Part shown: piece by piece, positions 21,254 through 29,671 of the stretch
Numbering within the stretch: position 1 is the first letter of the stretch
How the letters are laid out: each line of letters begins with the position of its first letter
Assembly (NCBI GenBank): GCA_012839095.1
Contig: DUOA01000088.1
Span: 1-39,749, forward strand
Length of the DNA: 39,749 nucleotides
Origin: Clostridiales bacterium
Lineage (GTDB): Bacteria > Bacillota > Clostridia > Caldicoprobacterales > DTU083
Direction of reading: 5' to 3'
The notes under the pieces: model-generated
What the model saw: the letters and a program-made list of their open reading frames with translations, nothing else
Database searches by the model: none
What the model was told of the DNA's origin: nothing
Made by a program: the position numbers and the translations under genes

Positions 21254-22051
21254 ATGAACTTTAAGGTATGCTCGCTCTTCAGCGGGAGCAGCGGGAATTC
21301 AACTTATATAGGAACAGAAAAAACGCATATACTGGTAGATGCCGGACTGCCCGGCAAAAGTATTATCTCTGCCCTTAGACATATAGGCATAGACAGCAGG
21401 GAGCTGAAGGGTATCCTGATAACCCACGAGCATTCTGATCATATTAAAGGAGCAGGGGTTTTGTCCAGAATGCTGAACATTCCCATATACGCCAATGAAG
21501 AAACCTGGAATGCCATGCAGGATAAAATCGGCCGGGTGGCTCCTTACAATAGAAGAATATTTTATAACAACATGGACTTTTATATTGATGATGTCAATAT
21601 TCAGCCCTATAAGATTCCCCATGATGCAGCCGATCCCGTTGGCTTCAGCCTCTATTACCAAAACAGAAAAGTAAGTATAATCACTGATTTGGGGCACACT
21701 AACAACAAACTTATTAAAACCGTTATGGACTCGGATCTGGTTATTTTGGAAGCCAATCACGATACGGATATGCTGATGGCCGGGCCCTATCCCATGCATT
21801 TAAAGAAAAGGATTCAGGGCAGAAAGGGTCATCTTTCAAATAAGGACTCGGGTCTGGCATTGCTGGAAATGATTAAGGGCAGGGTCACCCATGTTCTGCT
21901 TGCCCATCTGAGCCGGGAAAACAACTACCCTCAGCTGGCATATCAGACCGTTACCGATATTCTGGTGAGCAATGGAGTGCAGCCGGGCAAGGATATTCAA
22001 GTGGATATGACCTACCGGGATCGCGCCAGCAATCTGTATCATATCGGATAA
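21254..22051 (+). CDS. walJ: MBL-fold metallo-hydrolase WalJ (YycJ)
   Basis: 265 aa, ATG 21254 behind GGGGGACG. The N-terminus SLFSGSSGNSTYI and the metallo-beta-lactamase motif THEHSDHIKG (two-metal site), then later His/Asp residues (DLGHT; EANHDTDML), match YycJ/WalJ. The family is linked to coordination of cell division with DNA replication and is thought to act as a 5' exonuclease. Here it precedes an HtrA protease, with rlmH further on, the order known from the Bacillus walRKHIJ-htrA-rlmH region; the two-component genes themselves are not upstream. The 48-nt gap to the next gene suggests an operon. Confidence 0.93.
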   Translation: MNFKVCSLFSGSSGNSTYIGTEKTHILVDAGLPGKSIISALRHIGIDSRELKGILITHEHSDHIKGAGVLSRMLNIPIYANEETWNAMQDKIGRVAPYNRRIFYNNMDFYIDDVNIQPYKIPHDAADPVGFSLYYQNRKVSIITDLGHTNNKLIKTVMDSDLVILEANHDTDMLMAGPYPMHLKKRIQGRKGHLSNKDSGLALLEMIKGRVTHVLLAHLSRENNYPQLAYQTVTDILVSNGVQPGKDIQVDMTYRDRASNLYHIG

Positions 22052-22099
22052 AGGGCTGACCGGAGCAGGCCATGACGGGAATCGACTGGAGGGAATGGC

Positions 22100-23230
22100 T
22101 TGCACCATAACCTATTTAAAATCATTTTTAAAATCATTGCTATTGCTGCAGTGGTTTTTTTGTCTTCCTGCAGCATGTTTGAACCTTCCGGTGACGGTAA
22201 AGAGTACCGGTACCGGGAAACCCCATACCCACGGCACTCTGTTGAGCCTCAGTCTGTAAGAGAGCCTGTGCAATCAGGCACCATAGCCTGGGCTGTGCAA
22301 AAGGTCAGTCCTTCCGTAGTGGGAATTTCCACTACCCATGTCCGAAAGGGAAGCTATGAGTTCGGGACGGAATCGCTGGTGGAAGGGATTGGTTCCGGCT
22401 TTATCGTCAGTTCGGAAGGCTATGTGCTGACCAATGACCATGTAGCGGTTTCAACGGAGGCAGAGATTGTTGTGATTCTGCACAATGGGGATGAGGTTAA
22501 GGGAAGGGTGCTTTGGACCGACCCCACTCTGGATCTGGCCATGATTAAAATAAAGGCTGCTGATCTGCCTGCTGCTGAACTGGGGGACAGTTCTCAACTT
22601 ATTGTGGGTGATCCTGTTATTGCAATCGGCACCCCGCTGGGGCTTCAGTTTCAGCACACTACTACTGCAGGGATTATAAGTGCCCTGGATCGTACCGTGG
22701 AAGTAGGGACCGAAAGAGGCCTGAACTTCATGGAAGATTTGATACAGACCGATGCCTCCATCAATCCTGGCAACAGCGGCGGGCCGCTGGTGAACCTGGC
22801 CGGACAGATTATCGGAATAAACACCGTAAAGGTGGTTTCGGCAGAGGGAATAGGCTTTGCCATCCCCATCAATGCAGCCAAACCCATTATACAGCACTTT
22901 CTGGAGGATGGAGGATTTGAAACTCCTTACATTGGCATAGTGGGTTACGACAAATCCATTGCCCATTACTATAAACAGACCGACGGCTTGATTGACGGTG
23001 TTTATGTTGTCAATATGGATCCCCGGGGCCCGGCATATCAAAGCGGCATCAGGGTGGACGATATTGTCATCAGGGTGGCCGGCCGGCCTGTAACAAAGAT
23101 GCTGGAGCTTAGAACAGCTGTTTACTCGCATCATGTGGGGGATACGGTACCGGTTGTCGTCATTAGGGACGGAGAGGAAATGGAGTTCAGCGTAAAGCTG
23201 GAGCGCAGTCCGGTGCCATTGGCCGATTGA
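22100..23230 (+). CDS. HtrA-type trypsin-like serine protease lipoprotein
   Basis: 376 aa from a TTG at 22100 behind GGAGGGAA; the ATG at 22095 is out of frame. A lipoprotein signal ends in LSSC (Cys 24), unusual because many firmicute HtrAs keep an uncleaved N-terminal helix. The S1C triad is His 114 (LTNDHVAV), Asp 145 (DPTLDLAMI) and Ser 226 (NPGNSGGPL). One PDZ domain (about 275-370) ends the protein (DPRGPAYQSGIRVDDIVIRVAGRPV). It should degrade or refold damaged proteins at the outer membrane face. It forms the conserved pair with walJ and is followed by a strong terminator. Confidence 0.95.
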   Translation: MHHNLFKIIFKIIAIAAVVFLSSCSMFEPSGDGKEYRYRETPYPRHSVEPQSVREPVQSGTIAWAVQKVSPSVVGISTTHVRKGSYEFGTESLVEGIGSGFIVSSEGYVLTNDHVAVSTEAEIVVILHNGDEVKGRVLWTDPTLDLAMIKIKAADLPAAELGDSSQLIVGDPVIAIGTPLGLQFQHTTTAGIISALDRTVEVGTERGLNFMEDLIQTDASINPGNSGGPLVNLAGQIIGINTVKVVSAEGIGFAIPINAAKPIIQHFLEDGGFETPYIGIVGYDKSIAHYYKQTDGLIDGVYVVNMDPRGPAYQSGIRVDDIVIRVAGRPVTKMLELRTAVYSHHVGDTVPVVVIRDGEEMEFSVKLERSPVPLAD

Positions 23231-23237
23231 ACAACAG

Positions 23238-23267
23238 AAATCCCCCTTTCAATGGGGGATTTTTTTA
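23238..23267 (+). terminator. intrinsic terminator after htrA
   Basis: AAATCCCCC (23238-23246) and GGGGGATTT (23254-23262) form a perfect 9-bp stem with a 7-nt loop, followed by TTTTT. Confidence 0.92.
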
Positions 23268-23368
23268 TCAGCTTTATTACCTGCTGCCGTCAACAGTTCT
23301 TTATTCTGCGCTTCCTATTTACGAAATATAATTAATAAGATATGATAATCGGGAAGGGAGGAATGACT

Positions 23369-24385
23369 ATGGAGGATATAATGGTACAATCATTTGAAGA
23401 AGAGGTACAGAAAAAGCCGAATACTCCCACACCTGCAGCCGGCGGCATTCTGTATCTGGCAGTTCTTTTGCTTATGCTGCTGTCTTCATTTTTGACACAG
23501 TATATCAGCATGGAAGGCGATCGCTATTATATCTATATGTTTTTGATTCAGCTGATAACCATAGGCCTGCCGCCTGCGGTCTACCTGATTTGGTTCAGAA
23601 AAGACATCAAGTACACTCTCAGGCTTCAGAAGATCAGTCTGGCTGAGATTCTGCTGTCCATGGGAATGGCGGTTTTTGGATACTTTGTAATCGTTTTTAT
23701 TAACCTGCTGTGGCTTATATTCCTCAGTCGATTCGGCACACCGCAGCAAACGGCCATCCCGCCTATAGAAAGCGGGAGGCATTACCTGATGGCTATAGGT
23801 GTTATCGCGGTTATGCCTGCTGTTTTGGAGGAAATACTCTTTCGAGGGGTTATACAAAGGGGATATGAAAGGTATGGAAGGCTCACATCTATTCTGCTGA
23901 CCGGTGTCCTCTTTGCATTTCTGCATGTGAGCATTGTATCCATTCCTGCCATCATTTTATTGGGAATCCTGCTTTGTTATGTGGCCTACCGGGCGAATTC
24001 CATATGGGTAAGCATGATATTCCACTTTACAAACAATGCCATCGCTGTTACCTTTGCCTTCCTTTCCAATATGCTGTTCAAATTGTTCCCTGTTGATTTG
24101 GAAGGCATGCCCGCTTCATTTACCGATATACCCCGTGATGAGCTTATCATGATGGTCATTGCATGGGCAATCACCGGATTTTTTGCTTTGCTGCTGTTTG
24201 GTGCCTGTTTTGCAGGCTTCCATATCGTTACCAGGGGAAGAGGAAGAGAACTGGCAGCAGGCACTGCTGTTAAGGAGAAGGGCAACCGGCTGATGGTTGT
24301 ATTACCGGTAGTGCTGGCAATTTTAGTTATTATTGTTCTTCTTGTACTCGAAGTAATCCAGATGATCCATCCCATACCGATTTAG
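23369..24385 (+). CDS. CPBP-family intramembrane metalloprotease (Abi/Rce1-like)
   Basis: About 338 aa from ATG 23369, six nt after GGGAGGA; in-frame ATGs at 23342 and 23363 are less well placed. About eight hydrophobic segments are visible. The CPBP motifs are EEILFRGVIQRG (Glu 154, Glu 155, Arg 159), FAFLH (His 186) and the late MIFHFTNNAIAV. By family it is a membrane-embedded glutamate protease; substrates are unknown. It follows the htrA terminator and runs 40 nt ahead of rlmH, so it probably leads its own operon, interrupting the htrA-rlmH order seen in Bacillus. Confidence 0.9.
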   Translation: MEDIMVQSFEEEVQKKPNTPTPAAGGILYLAVLLLMLLSSFLTQYISMEGDRYYIYMFLIQLITIGLPPAVYLIWFRKDIKYTLRLQKISLAEILLSMGMAVFGYFVIVFINLLWLIFLSRFGTPQQTAIPPIESGRHYLMAIGVIAVMPAVLEEILFRGVIQRGYERYGRLTSILLTGVLFAFLHVSIVSIPAIILLGILLCYVAYRANSIWVSMIFHFTNNAIAVTFAFLSNMLFKLFPVDLEGMPASFTDIPRDELIMMVIAWAITGFFALLLFGACFAGFHIVTRGRGRELAAGTAVKEKGNRLMVVLPVVLAILVIIVLLVLEVIQMIHPIPI

Positions 24386-24425
24386 CAGACAGATGCCTGT
24401 TAAGGCAGCAGAAACGAGAGAGACA

Positions 24426-24905
24426 ATGAATATAAGGCTTATATGTGCAGGTAAGATAAAGGAAAAATATCTGATTCAGGGTATTTCGGAATACATGAAA
24501 CGCCTCAGCCGATATGCGAGAATAGAGATTATCGAGGTGGAGGACGAGAAGGCTCCCGATAACTTGTCCCAGGCTGAAGAGGCCATTATAAAGGAAAAAG
24601 AGGCTGCCCGGATCAGCAGGCATTTTCGTGACGGTGCCGTAAAAGTCATATTGGACATAGAGGGTAAATCCTATAGTTCTGAGGAGTTTTCAGCTGTACT
24701 TCAGGATTATGGTCTCGCCGGCCGCAGTCAACTGGATTTTGTGATAGGCGGTTCCCTTGGTTTGGATCAGGGGATCATCCGGCAGGCTGATCTGCTATTG
24801 TCCTTCTCCAGACTCACCTTTCCCCATCAGTTGATGAGGCTGATACTGCTGGAGCAGATTTACCGGGCATTTCGTATTGCCAGGGGAGAACCGTATCACA
24901 AATAA
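24426..24905 (+). CDS. rlmH: 23S rRNA pseudouridine(1915)-N3-methyltransferase
   Basis: 159 aa, standard RlmH length. ATG 24426 (MNIRLICAGKIKEKYL) is chosen over an in-frame ATG at 24393 because it matches the family N-terminus. The SPOUT knot at the C-terminus is clear: LDFVIGGSLGLDQGI, FSRLTFPHQLMRLILLEQIYRAFRI, and the terminal GEPYHK. It methylates m3-pseudouridine 1915 in helix 69 of 23S rRNA on assembled 70S ribosomes. The ribosome site is a modest GAGAG. Confidence 0.97.
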   Translation: MNIRLICAGKIKEKYLIQGISEYMKRLSRYARIEIIEVEDEKAPDNLSQAEEAIIKEKEAARISRHFRDGAVKVILDIEGKSYSSEEFSAVLQDYGLAGRSQLDFVIGGSLGLDQGIIRQADLLLSFSRLTFPHQLMRLILLEQIYRAFRIARGEPYHK

Positions 24906-24956
24906 CCGGCAGCTTGCCGGCAGCACTTTACAATACAGGACAATGGAAGAGGGTAA

Positions 24957-26390
24957 ATGAAAAATACGGAACAGGATATGAATAGTAAAAATAATTTAAC
25001 GCAGGGAAGTATACCAAAGGCATTGTTCAGATTGGCCATCCCAATTATGGGGACATCCTTTGTCCAAATGGCATATAATCTGACAGACATGCTATGGGTG
25101 GGCAGACTCGGGTCCAGGGCGGTTGCTTCAGTCGGGGCAGCCGGATTTTATGTCTGGCTGGCGGCTGCCTTTATACTGATACCCAAAATCGGGGCGGAAG
25201 TGGGAGTTGCACAATCGACAGGCAGGAAGGATGCTGAGGGAACAAGGAAATATATCAGACACTGCATTCAGCTTGTAATTTTCCTGGCTGTCCTCTATTC
25301 ATCGACTCTCATTATTTTCAGAAAATACCTGATTGGTTTTTTCAACCTTAAAGAAGCGGATATTGTCAATGATTCAATCACTTACCTGGTGATTATATCC
25401 TCCGGTCTTATATTCTATTTTATAAACCCCATATTCTCCGCAATATTTAATGGGTACGGTGAAAGCAGAACACCCTTTATGATTAATTCTATAGGGCTGA
25501 TCATGAATATAATTCTGGATCCACTGCTGATATTTGGTATAGGCCCCTTTCCCAGACTGGAGGTGGCAGGTGCTGCAACTGCAACAATATTGGCACAGGC
25601 AGTGGTTACCTTAACCTTCATAATTACCGCCGCAAAGAGAAAGGAGCTTTTTTCGGATTTACATCTTTTAAAACTTCCCGATTTGTCTCATATCCGGCAT
25701 ATCGTAAAACTGGGGCTGCCCGCTGCCCTCCAAAGCGGATTGTTCACCGGATTTGCAATGGTGATAACGCGGATTATTTCCCAGTGGGGGCCGATTCCCA
25801 TAGCGGTACAGAAGGTAGGTTCGCAGATAGAGTCCCTGTCCTGGATGACGGCAGGCGGTTTTCAGACTGCTATGGCCGCCTTTGTGGGGCAAAACTATGG
25901 CTCAGGAAAGTGGGACAGGGTGGTAAAAGGTTATTTTGCCGGGATGTCGATCATGTCGGTAATCGGAATAATAGCCACTGTACTTTTGATCTTCGCTGCC
26001 AGGCCCTTGTTTTCCGCCTTCATATCGGAAGAGGAGACCATAAAGTACGGGATTGTCTATCTTAGAATACTGGGGCTGTCCCAATTATTCATGTGCATTG
26101 AATCAACATCTGCAGGCGCTTTCAATGGATTGGGGAAAACCATCCCTCCTTCCGTAGTGGGAATCACCCTGAATGGCCTGAGAATCCCGGCAGCACTGCT
26201 TTTGTCATCCACCAGTCTGGGATTGAACGGAGTATGGTGGGCGATCAGCATATCCAGTATATGCAAAGGCACTGTGCTTACAGCCTGGTATCTGATAATG
26301 CTTGGAAGAAACCCGAATACGCGGGAACTGGGTATAATGCCCGGGAAATATGATGCTGTCAAAATCGAAACGGAACTAGAGCAACAGTAG
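24957..26390 (+). CDS. MATE-family efflux transporter
   Basis: 477 aa with about twelve membrane segments in two halves. The N-terminal signature IPKALFRLAIPIMGTSFVQMAYNLTDMLWVGRLG is typical of NorM/DinF-type MATE proteins, as is the second-half repeat near LGLPAALQSGLFTGFAMVITRI. It should export cationic compounds in exchange for Na+ or H+; the substrate is unknown. ATG 24957 follows GAAGAGGGTAA and lies 51 nt after rlmH, so co-transcription is likely. Confidence 0.93.
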   Translation: MKNTEQDMNSKNNLTQGSIPKALFRLAIPIMGTSFVQMAYNLTDMLWVGRLGSRAVASVGAAGFYVWLAAAFILIPKIGAEVGVAQSTGRKDAEGTRKYIRHCIQLVIFLAVLYSSTLIIFRKYLIGFFNLKEADIVNDSITYLVIISSGLIFYFINPIFSAIFNGYGESRTPFMINSIGLIMNIILDPLLIFGIGPFPRLEVAGAATATILAQAVVTLTFIITAAKRKELFSDLHLLKLPDLSHIRHIVKLGLPAALQSGLFTGFAMVITRIISQWGPIPIAVQKVGSQIESLSWMTAGGFQTAMAAFVGQNYGSGKWDRVVKGYFAGMSIMSVIGIIATVLLIFAARPLFSAFISEEETIKYGIVYLRILGLSQLFMCIESTSAGAFNGLGKTIPPSVVGITLNGLRIPAALLLSSTSLGLNGVWWAISISSICKGTVLTAWYLIMLGRNPNTRELGIMPGKYDAVKIETELEQQ

Positions 26391-26495
26391 TATGCATATA
26401 AAAGATTCTATGAACGAGGAAAATATTAAGATTTATTGATAATATAGAGATATTCAAAAAAAGATATATGGTAAACAGAAGGAGGAAGATTACCA

Positions 26496-26912
26496 ATGAA
26501 ATCCTACAGAAAAGAATTGTATTTCAGTACAAGAACCAGGAGAGCCTTTATTAATATTACGCCCCAGGTTGAAGAATGCTTAAGGGAAAGCGGCATTAAG
26601 GAAGGGCTTCTGTTATGCAACGCCATGCATATTACTTCCAGTGTTTTCATCAATGATGATGAATCCGGTCTGCACAGCGATTTTGAAAGATTCCTGGAAA
26701 AGCTGGCACCGGAGAAACCCTATGACCAATATGCCCATAATGGATATGAAGATAATGCCGATGCCCATCTGAAGAGAACTATTATGGGAAGAGAAGTTGT
26801 TGTTGCGGTCACTAATGGAAGGTTAGACTTCGGCCCCTGGGAACAGATCTTCTACGGTGAATTCGATGGAAAAAGATCGAAAAGGGTATTGGTCAAAATT
26901 ATAGGTGAGTAG
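26496..26912 (+). CDS. yjbQ: YjbQ/UPF0047 family protein
   Basis: 138 aa, ATG 26496 after AGGAGGAAG. Conserved blocks are [61 protein letters not shown] and [19 protein letters not shown]. Members of this family have weak thiamine-phosphate synthase activity and can substitute for ThiE when overexpressed; the natural role is unsettled. No other thiamine gene is nearby. It is followed by a symmetrical terminator. Confidence 0.93.
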   Translation: MKSYRKELYFSTRTRRAFINITPQVEECLRESGIKEGLLLCNAMHITSSVFINDDESGLHSDFERFLEKLAPEKPYDQYAHNGYEDNADAHLKRTIMGREVVVAVTNGRLDFGPWEQIFYGEFDGKRSKRVLVKIIGE

Positions 26913-26971
26913 GATGTAACTACGGATGAAATGGACGATATAATTGATTTTAAGTATCATTGATTTTATGT

Positions 26972-27002
26972 AAAAAGTGGGTAGTTGAGCTGCCCTCTTT
27001 TT
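26972..27002. terminator. bidirectional-looking terminator after yjbQ
   Basis: GGGTAG (26979-26984) pairs with CTGCCC (26990-26995), loop TTGAG. The stem is flanked by AAAAAG on the left and CTTTTT on the right, so it could stop transcription from either side. Confidence 0.8.
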
Positions 27003-27013
27003 GATTTCTCCTC

Positions 27014-27058
27014 TGTTATACTTGAGCCATACTAAGTCAGCCAAAATTCAACTTAGTA
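27014..27058 (+). promoter_or_regulatory. extended -10 promoter and 5' hairpin of a small ORF
   Basis: TGTTATACT (27014-27022) is an extended -10. The predicted transcript then begins with a perfect 8-bp hairpin, TACTAAGT (27030-27037) with ACTTAGTA (27051-27058), 13-nt loop. Confidence 0.45.
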
Positions 27059-27087
27059 ATAATATCATTCAGAGGAGGAGATTTAAC

Positions 27088-27213
27088 ATGATGAAAAGCC
27101 TGATGAACAAAGTTGAGCCTAACCGCAAATCCTTTCAAAACTTTAACAAGCTGATGGAGTTGTGCCGGCAACTACTACTTACTATATCGTCAGGGAGAAA
27201 AGAACGCTTATAG
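27088..27213 (+). CDS. 41-codon ORF of unknown function
   Basis: Starts with ATG-ATG at 27088 behind AGAGGAGGAG, as good a ribosome site as any in the window. The product is basic (many Lys and Arg, no long hydrophobic run) and begins MMKSLMNKVEPNRKSF. It ends at TAG 27213, and I find no continuation in other frames, so there is no clear sign of a decayed larger gene. It has its own candidate promoter and 5' hairpin and lies between two terminated units. I do not recognise it. It may be a real small protein or the relic of a gene whose 3' end is lost. Confidence 0.4.
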   Translation: MMKSLMNKVEPNRKSFQNFNKLMELCRQLLLTISSGRKERL

Positions 27214-27336
27214 ACAGGATAGTAAATATATGATGACTCAGGTCCGATGACTCAAATATGATATGATTAATCAAGTGGTAAATCCCTTTATACGGGTATC
27301 TATATATTAACAATTAAGTATTGAGGAGAGTTTTTA

Positions 27337-27768
27337 TTGTACGAACCAAAAATGAAGGAAAATGATGCCAGTGTTATAGAGTTCATAGAGAATGTAGAGC
27401 AGCCCAAGAAAAGGGAAGATGCCTATAAACTCTTGGAAGTATTTGAAGAAGCAACTGGGTATAAAGCAAAGATGTGGGGAACAAGCATCATTGGATTCGG
27501 TTCATTCCATTATAGATATAAGAGTGGACATGAAGGTGATGCTCCATATGTCGGCTTTTCACCAAGAAAAGCTAAGATAAGCTTATACTTGGCTCCGGAA
27601 GATTCTGATACCAGGCAATTATTAAAGGATTTCGGAAAACACACAACAGGAAAATCCTGTGTCTATATAAACAAACTAGATGATGTTAATATTGATATAC
27701 TAAGAAAGATGATAAAGCGAGCAGTAATATATACAAATGAATTATATCCACAGGAGCATGGCATATAG
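27337..27768 (+). CDS. DUF1801 (YdhG-like) domain protein
   Basis: 143 aa from TTG 27337, seven nt after GAGGAGAG; ATG 27352 is an alternative. The DUF1801 pattern is visible: AYKLLEVFEEATGYKAKMWGTSIIGFGSFHYRY, then FSPRKAKISLYLAP and the C-terminal LRKMIKRAV. The fold resembles frataxin/SRPBCC-like small domains; the biochemical role is unknown. No signal peptide is present, so it is cytoplasmic. The next gene begins 18 nt later. Confidence 0.85.
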   Translation: MYEPKMKENDASVIEFIENVEQPKKREDAYKLLEVFEEATGYKAKMWGTSIIGFGSFHYRYKSGHEGDAPYVGFSPRKAKISLYLAPEDSDTRQLLKDFGKHTTGKSCVYINKLDDVNIDILRKMIKRAVIYTNELYPQEHGI

Positions 27769-27786
27769 AACTCAGGATGGTGAATC

Positions 27787-28440
27787 ATGAAGGAAATAAA
27801 AGCGTTTGTAGAAGAATTGGCAGCGATGGAAGTCACACCTAATGTGTGCAACCAATATTCATATGAACAAGCGGAGAATGCAATAAGAAGGAGCAATCTT
27901 TATATTTATCTGCAACAGATGAAAAGGATATCTCCTGAGATCCTGCTGGTGGGAGAGGCACCCGGCTACAGAGGCTGCCGCCTTACCGGCGTCCCCTTTA
28001 CCAGCGAGCATCTGCTGATGAACAATATGAAAGGGCTCAATCTGTTCGGCAGGCAAAACGGTTACAGGTTGGCTGCCGAAAAAGACAGGCTGATGAAGGA
28101 AGCAACAGCAACAATCATATGGGAGACCTTGATACAACTAGATATTATGGTGTTGTCCTGGAATTCATTTCCCTTTCACCCGCATAAGAAGGAAAATGAA
28201 TTAAGCAACCGACCGCCGCTAAAAAAGGAACTACTGTTAGGCGAGAAGCCGCTCCTCCAAATATTAGAGTTATTCAATATTAATAAGGTGGTTGCCATTG
28301 GCAACAAAGCGGCTGAAAGCCTCAACAGGCTGGGTATTCAGCACGAAAAGGTACGACATCCGGCTCAAGGAGGCAAGAATGATTTTGTGCGCGGCATGTT
28401 AGAGTTGAAAGCGAGACTGAAAACCCGACAAATTTCTTGA
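27787..28440 (+). CDS. uracil-DNA glycosylase superfamily protein
   Basis: 217 aa, ATG 27787 after GGATGGTGA. The superfamily's active-site loop is seen in ILLVGEAPGYRGCRLTGVPFTSE (motif A-like, GEAPG), and the C-terminal HP motif in KVRHPAQGG (leucine/minor-groove loop equivalent). No four-cysteine Fe-S cluster of family 4/5 enzymes is visible, so it may belong to one of the less-studied subfamilies. It is presumably a base-excision enzyme or a non-enzymatic relative. It sits 18 nt after the DUF1801 gene, so the two are likely co-transcribed. Confidence 0.8.
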   Translation: MKEIKAFVEELAAMEVTPNVCNQYSYEQAENAIRRSNLYIYLQQMKRISPEILLVGEAPGYRGCRLTGVPFTSEHLLMNNMKGLNLFGRQNGYRLAAEKDRLMKEATATIIWETLIQLDIMVLSWNSFPFHPHKKENELSNRPPLKKELLLGEKPLLQILELFNINKVVAIGNKAAESLNRLGIQHEKVRHPAQGGKNDFVRGMLELKARLKTRQIS

Positions 28441-28563
28441 GGAGGAAGAAGCACCTGCTTATATGCCTATGATTTATGCAGGATGTTTCGTTTCTGTGTT
28501 AGTATGAAAACTGCTTTATGCCGAATAATAGATGTAACGTCTAGTTATTGGAGGTATAGAGGG

Positions 28564-29292
28564 TTGTCAGAGGGCTTAGTAGTTATTGTAAGAGGTATAA
28601 TTGGATTTTTTACGCTTCTTATCTTTGCCAGACTGTTTGGAAAAGAACAGATCAGTCAGCTGACATTCTTCGACTATGTGCTGGGCATTACAATCGGTTC
28701 TATCGCATCTGAACTAACTGTCGATTTGTCAAGCAGAGCCTGGCCGCATTGGGTAGGACTTGCTACTTGGGCTGGTTTAGGTTTCTTACTTCAACTCATT
28801 ACACTAAAATGGAGATATGCGGCAAAATATATTGAAGGTGAGCCTACCATAGTAATCATGAATGGCAAGATAATGGAAAGTGCCCTTAAGAAAATGCAGC
28901 TTAGGGTTTCCGATATACTGGAACTGCTAAGAAATAAAGATGTTTTCGATTTACAGCAGGTGGATTTTGCCATCCTGGAGCCCAACGGCCAACTGTCGGT
29001 ATTAAAAAAACCCGAGCATCAATACTTAACCCCAAAGGATATGAATATAGCAGTTGAAGCAACCGGCATTAGTACCGAATTAGTATACGATGGGATAATA
29101 ATTGAGGAAAATTTAAGGCAGCTTAACAAGGATAGAAAGTGGCTGGCAGATGAGCTGAAAAAGCATGGATTAAAGGATCCGTCTGAAGCCTTTCTCGTAA
29201 CTTTAAACCCCGCAGGCAGCCTCTACGTTGACAAATATGAAGATCATATAAAGAAAATTACCGATATCGGAGATTACAAGGGACCCTACTAG
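28564..29292 (+). CDS. DUF421 (YetF-type) membrane protein
   Basis: About 242 aa from TTG 28564, nine nt after GGAGG; this start matches the short N-terminus of the family, whereas the in-frame ATG at 28483 adds a non-family extension. Three membrane helices (about 5-25, 35-50, 60-80) surround the signature RLFGKEQISQLTFFDYVLGITIGSIASE. A cytosolic YetF domain follows (GEPTIVIMNGKI, LRVSDILELLRNKDVFDLQQVDFAILEPNGQLSVLKK). YetF-type proteins are linked to spores and the membrane in Bacillus; the function is unknown. It is followed 11 nt later by a DUF4363 gene, a partnership recurrent in Clostridia. Confidence 0.9.
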   Translation: MSEGLVVIVRGIIGFFTLLIFARLFGKEQISQLTFFDYVLGITIGSIASELTVDLSSRAWPHWVGLATWAGLGFLLQLITLKWRYAAKYIEGEPTIVIMNGKIMESALKKMQLRVSDILELLRNKDVFDLQQVDFAILEPNGQLSVLKKPEHQYLTPKDMNIAVEATGISTELVYDGIIIEENLRQLNKDRKWLADELKKHGLKDPSEAFLVTLNPAGSLYVDKYEDHIKKITDIGDYKGPY

Positions 29293-29303
29293 GAGATGGT
29301 ATT

Positions 29304-29669
29304 TTGAAAAGATTTTTGGTTATGGCAATCCCTGTCGTAACATTGATTATTTTCATTATGGTCATGTTTAGCGGAGACTATTTAAAACAACCATTGGGGA
29401 CAGACGATAACATCCCTCAAACAATTGAAGCTATAATAAAAAGTATAGAAGCCGAAAATTGGGAATCAGTTGAAACAGAGACGCTAAATCTGGAGGCTGC
29501 ATGGAAGAAAGTTGTACGCAGAGTTCAATTTAGTGTAGAACGGGATGAAATCAACTACTTTACTACCAGCCTGGCTCGTCTGCAGGGTGCTGTATTAACA
29601 AAGGATAAATCCAGTGCTCTTATAGAGCTTAAGGAAGCATACAGCCATTGGGAAAACTTAGGCAGGTGA
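29304..29669 (+). CDS. DUF4363 protein, partner of DUF421
   Basis: 121 aa from TTG 29304 with AGGAGATGG overlapping the end of the upstream gene region. One N-terminal membrane helix (FLVMAIPVVTLIIFIMVMFSG) is followed by an all-helical extracytoplasmic domain with Trp residues (ENWESVETETLNLEAAWKKVVRRVQF), typical of DUF4363. The function is unknown. Tight spacing indicates co-expression with the DUF421 membrane protein. It ends two bases before the convergent tetR-type gene. Confidence 0.85.
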   Translation: MKRFLVMAIPVVTLIIFIMVMFSGDYLKQPLGTDDNIPQTIEAIIKSIEAENWESVETETLNLEAAWKKVVRRVQFSVERDEINYFTTSLARLQGAVLTKDKSSALIELKEAYSHWENLGR

Positions 29670-29671
29670 TC

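Noticed and set aside
22451-23134. 227-codon antisense frame inside the htrA gene
   Set aside because: HtrA catalytic motifs are intact on the plus strand; no start signal or domain is seen on the minus strand.
28463-28507. 14-codon ORF before the DUF421 gene
   Set aside because: The GGAGG is about 17 nt upstream, too far, and no attenuator structure follows.
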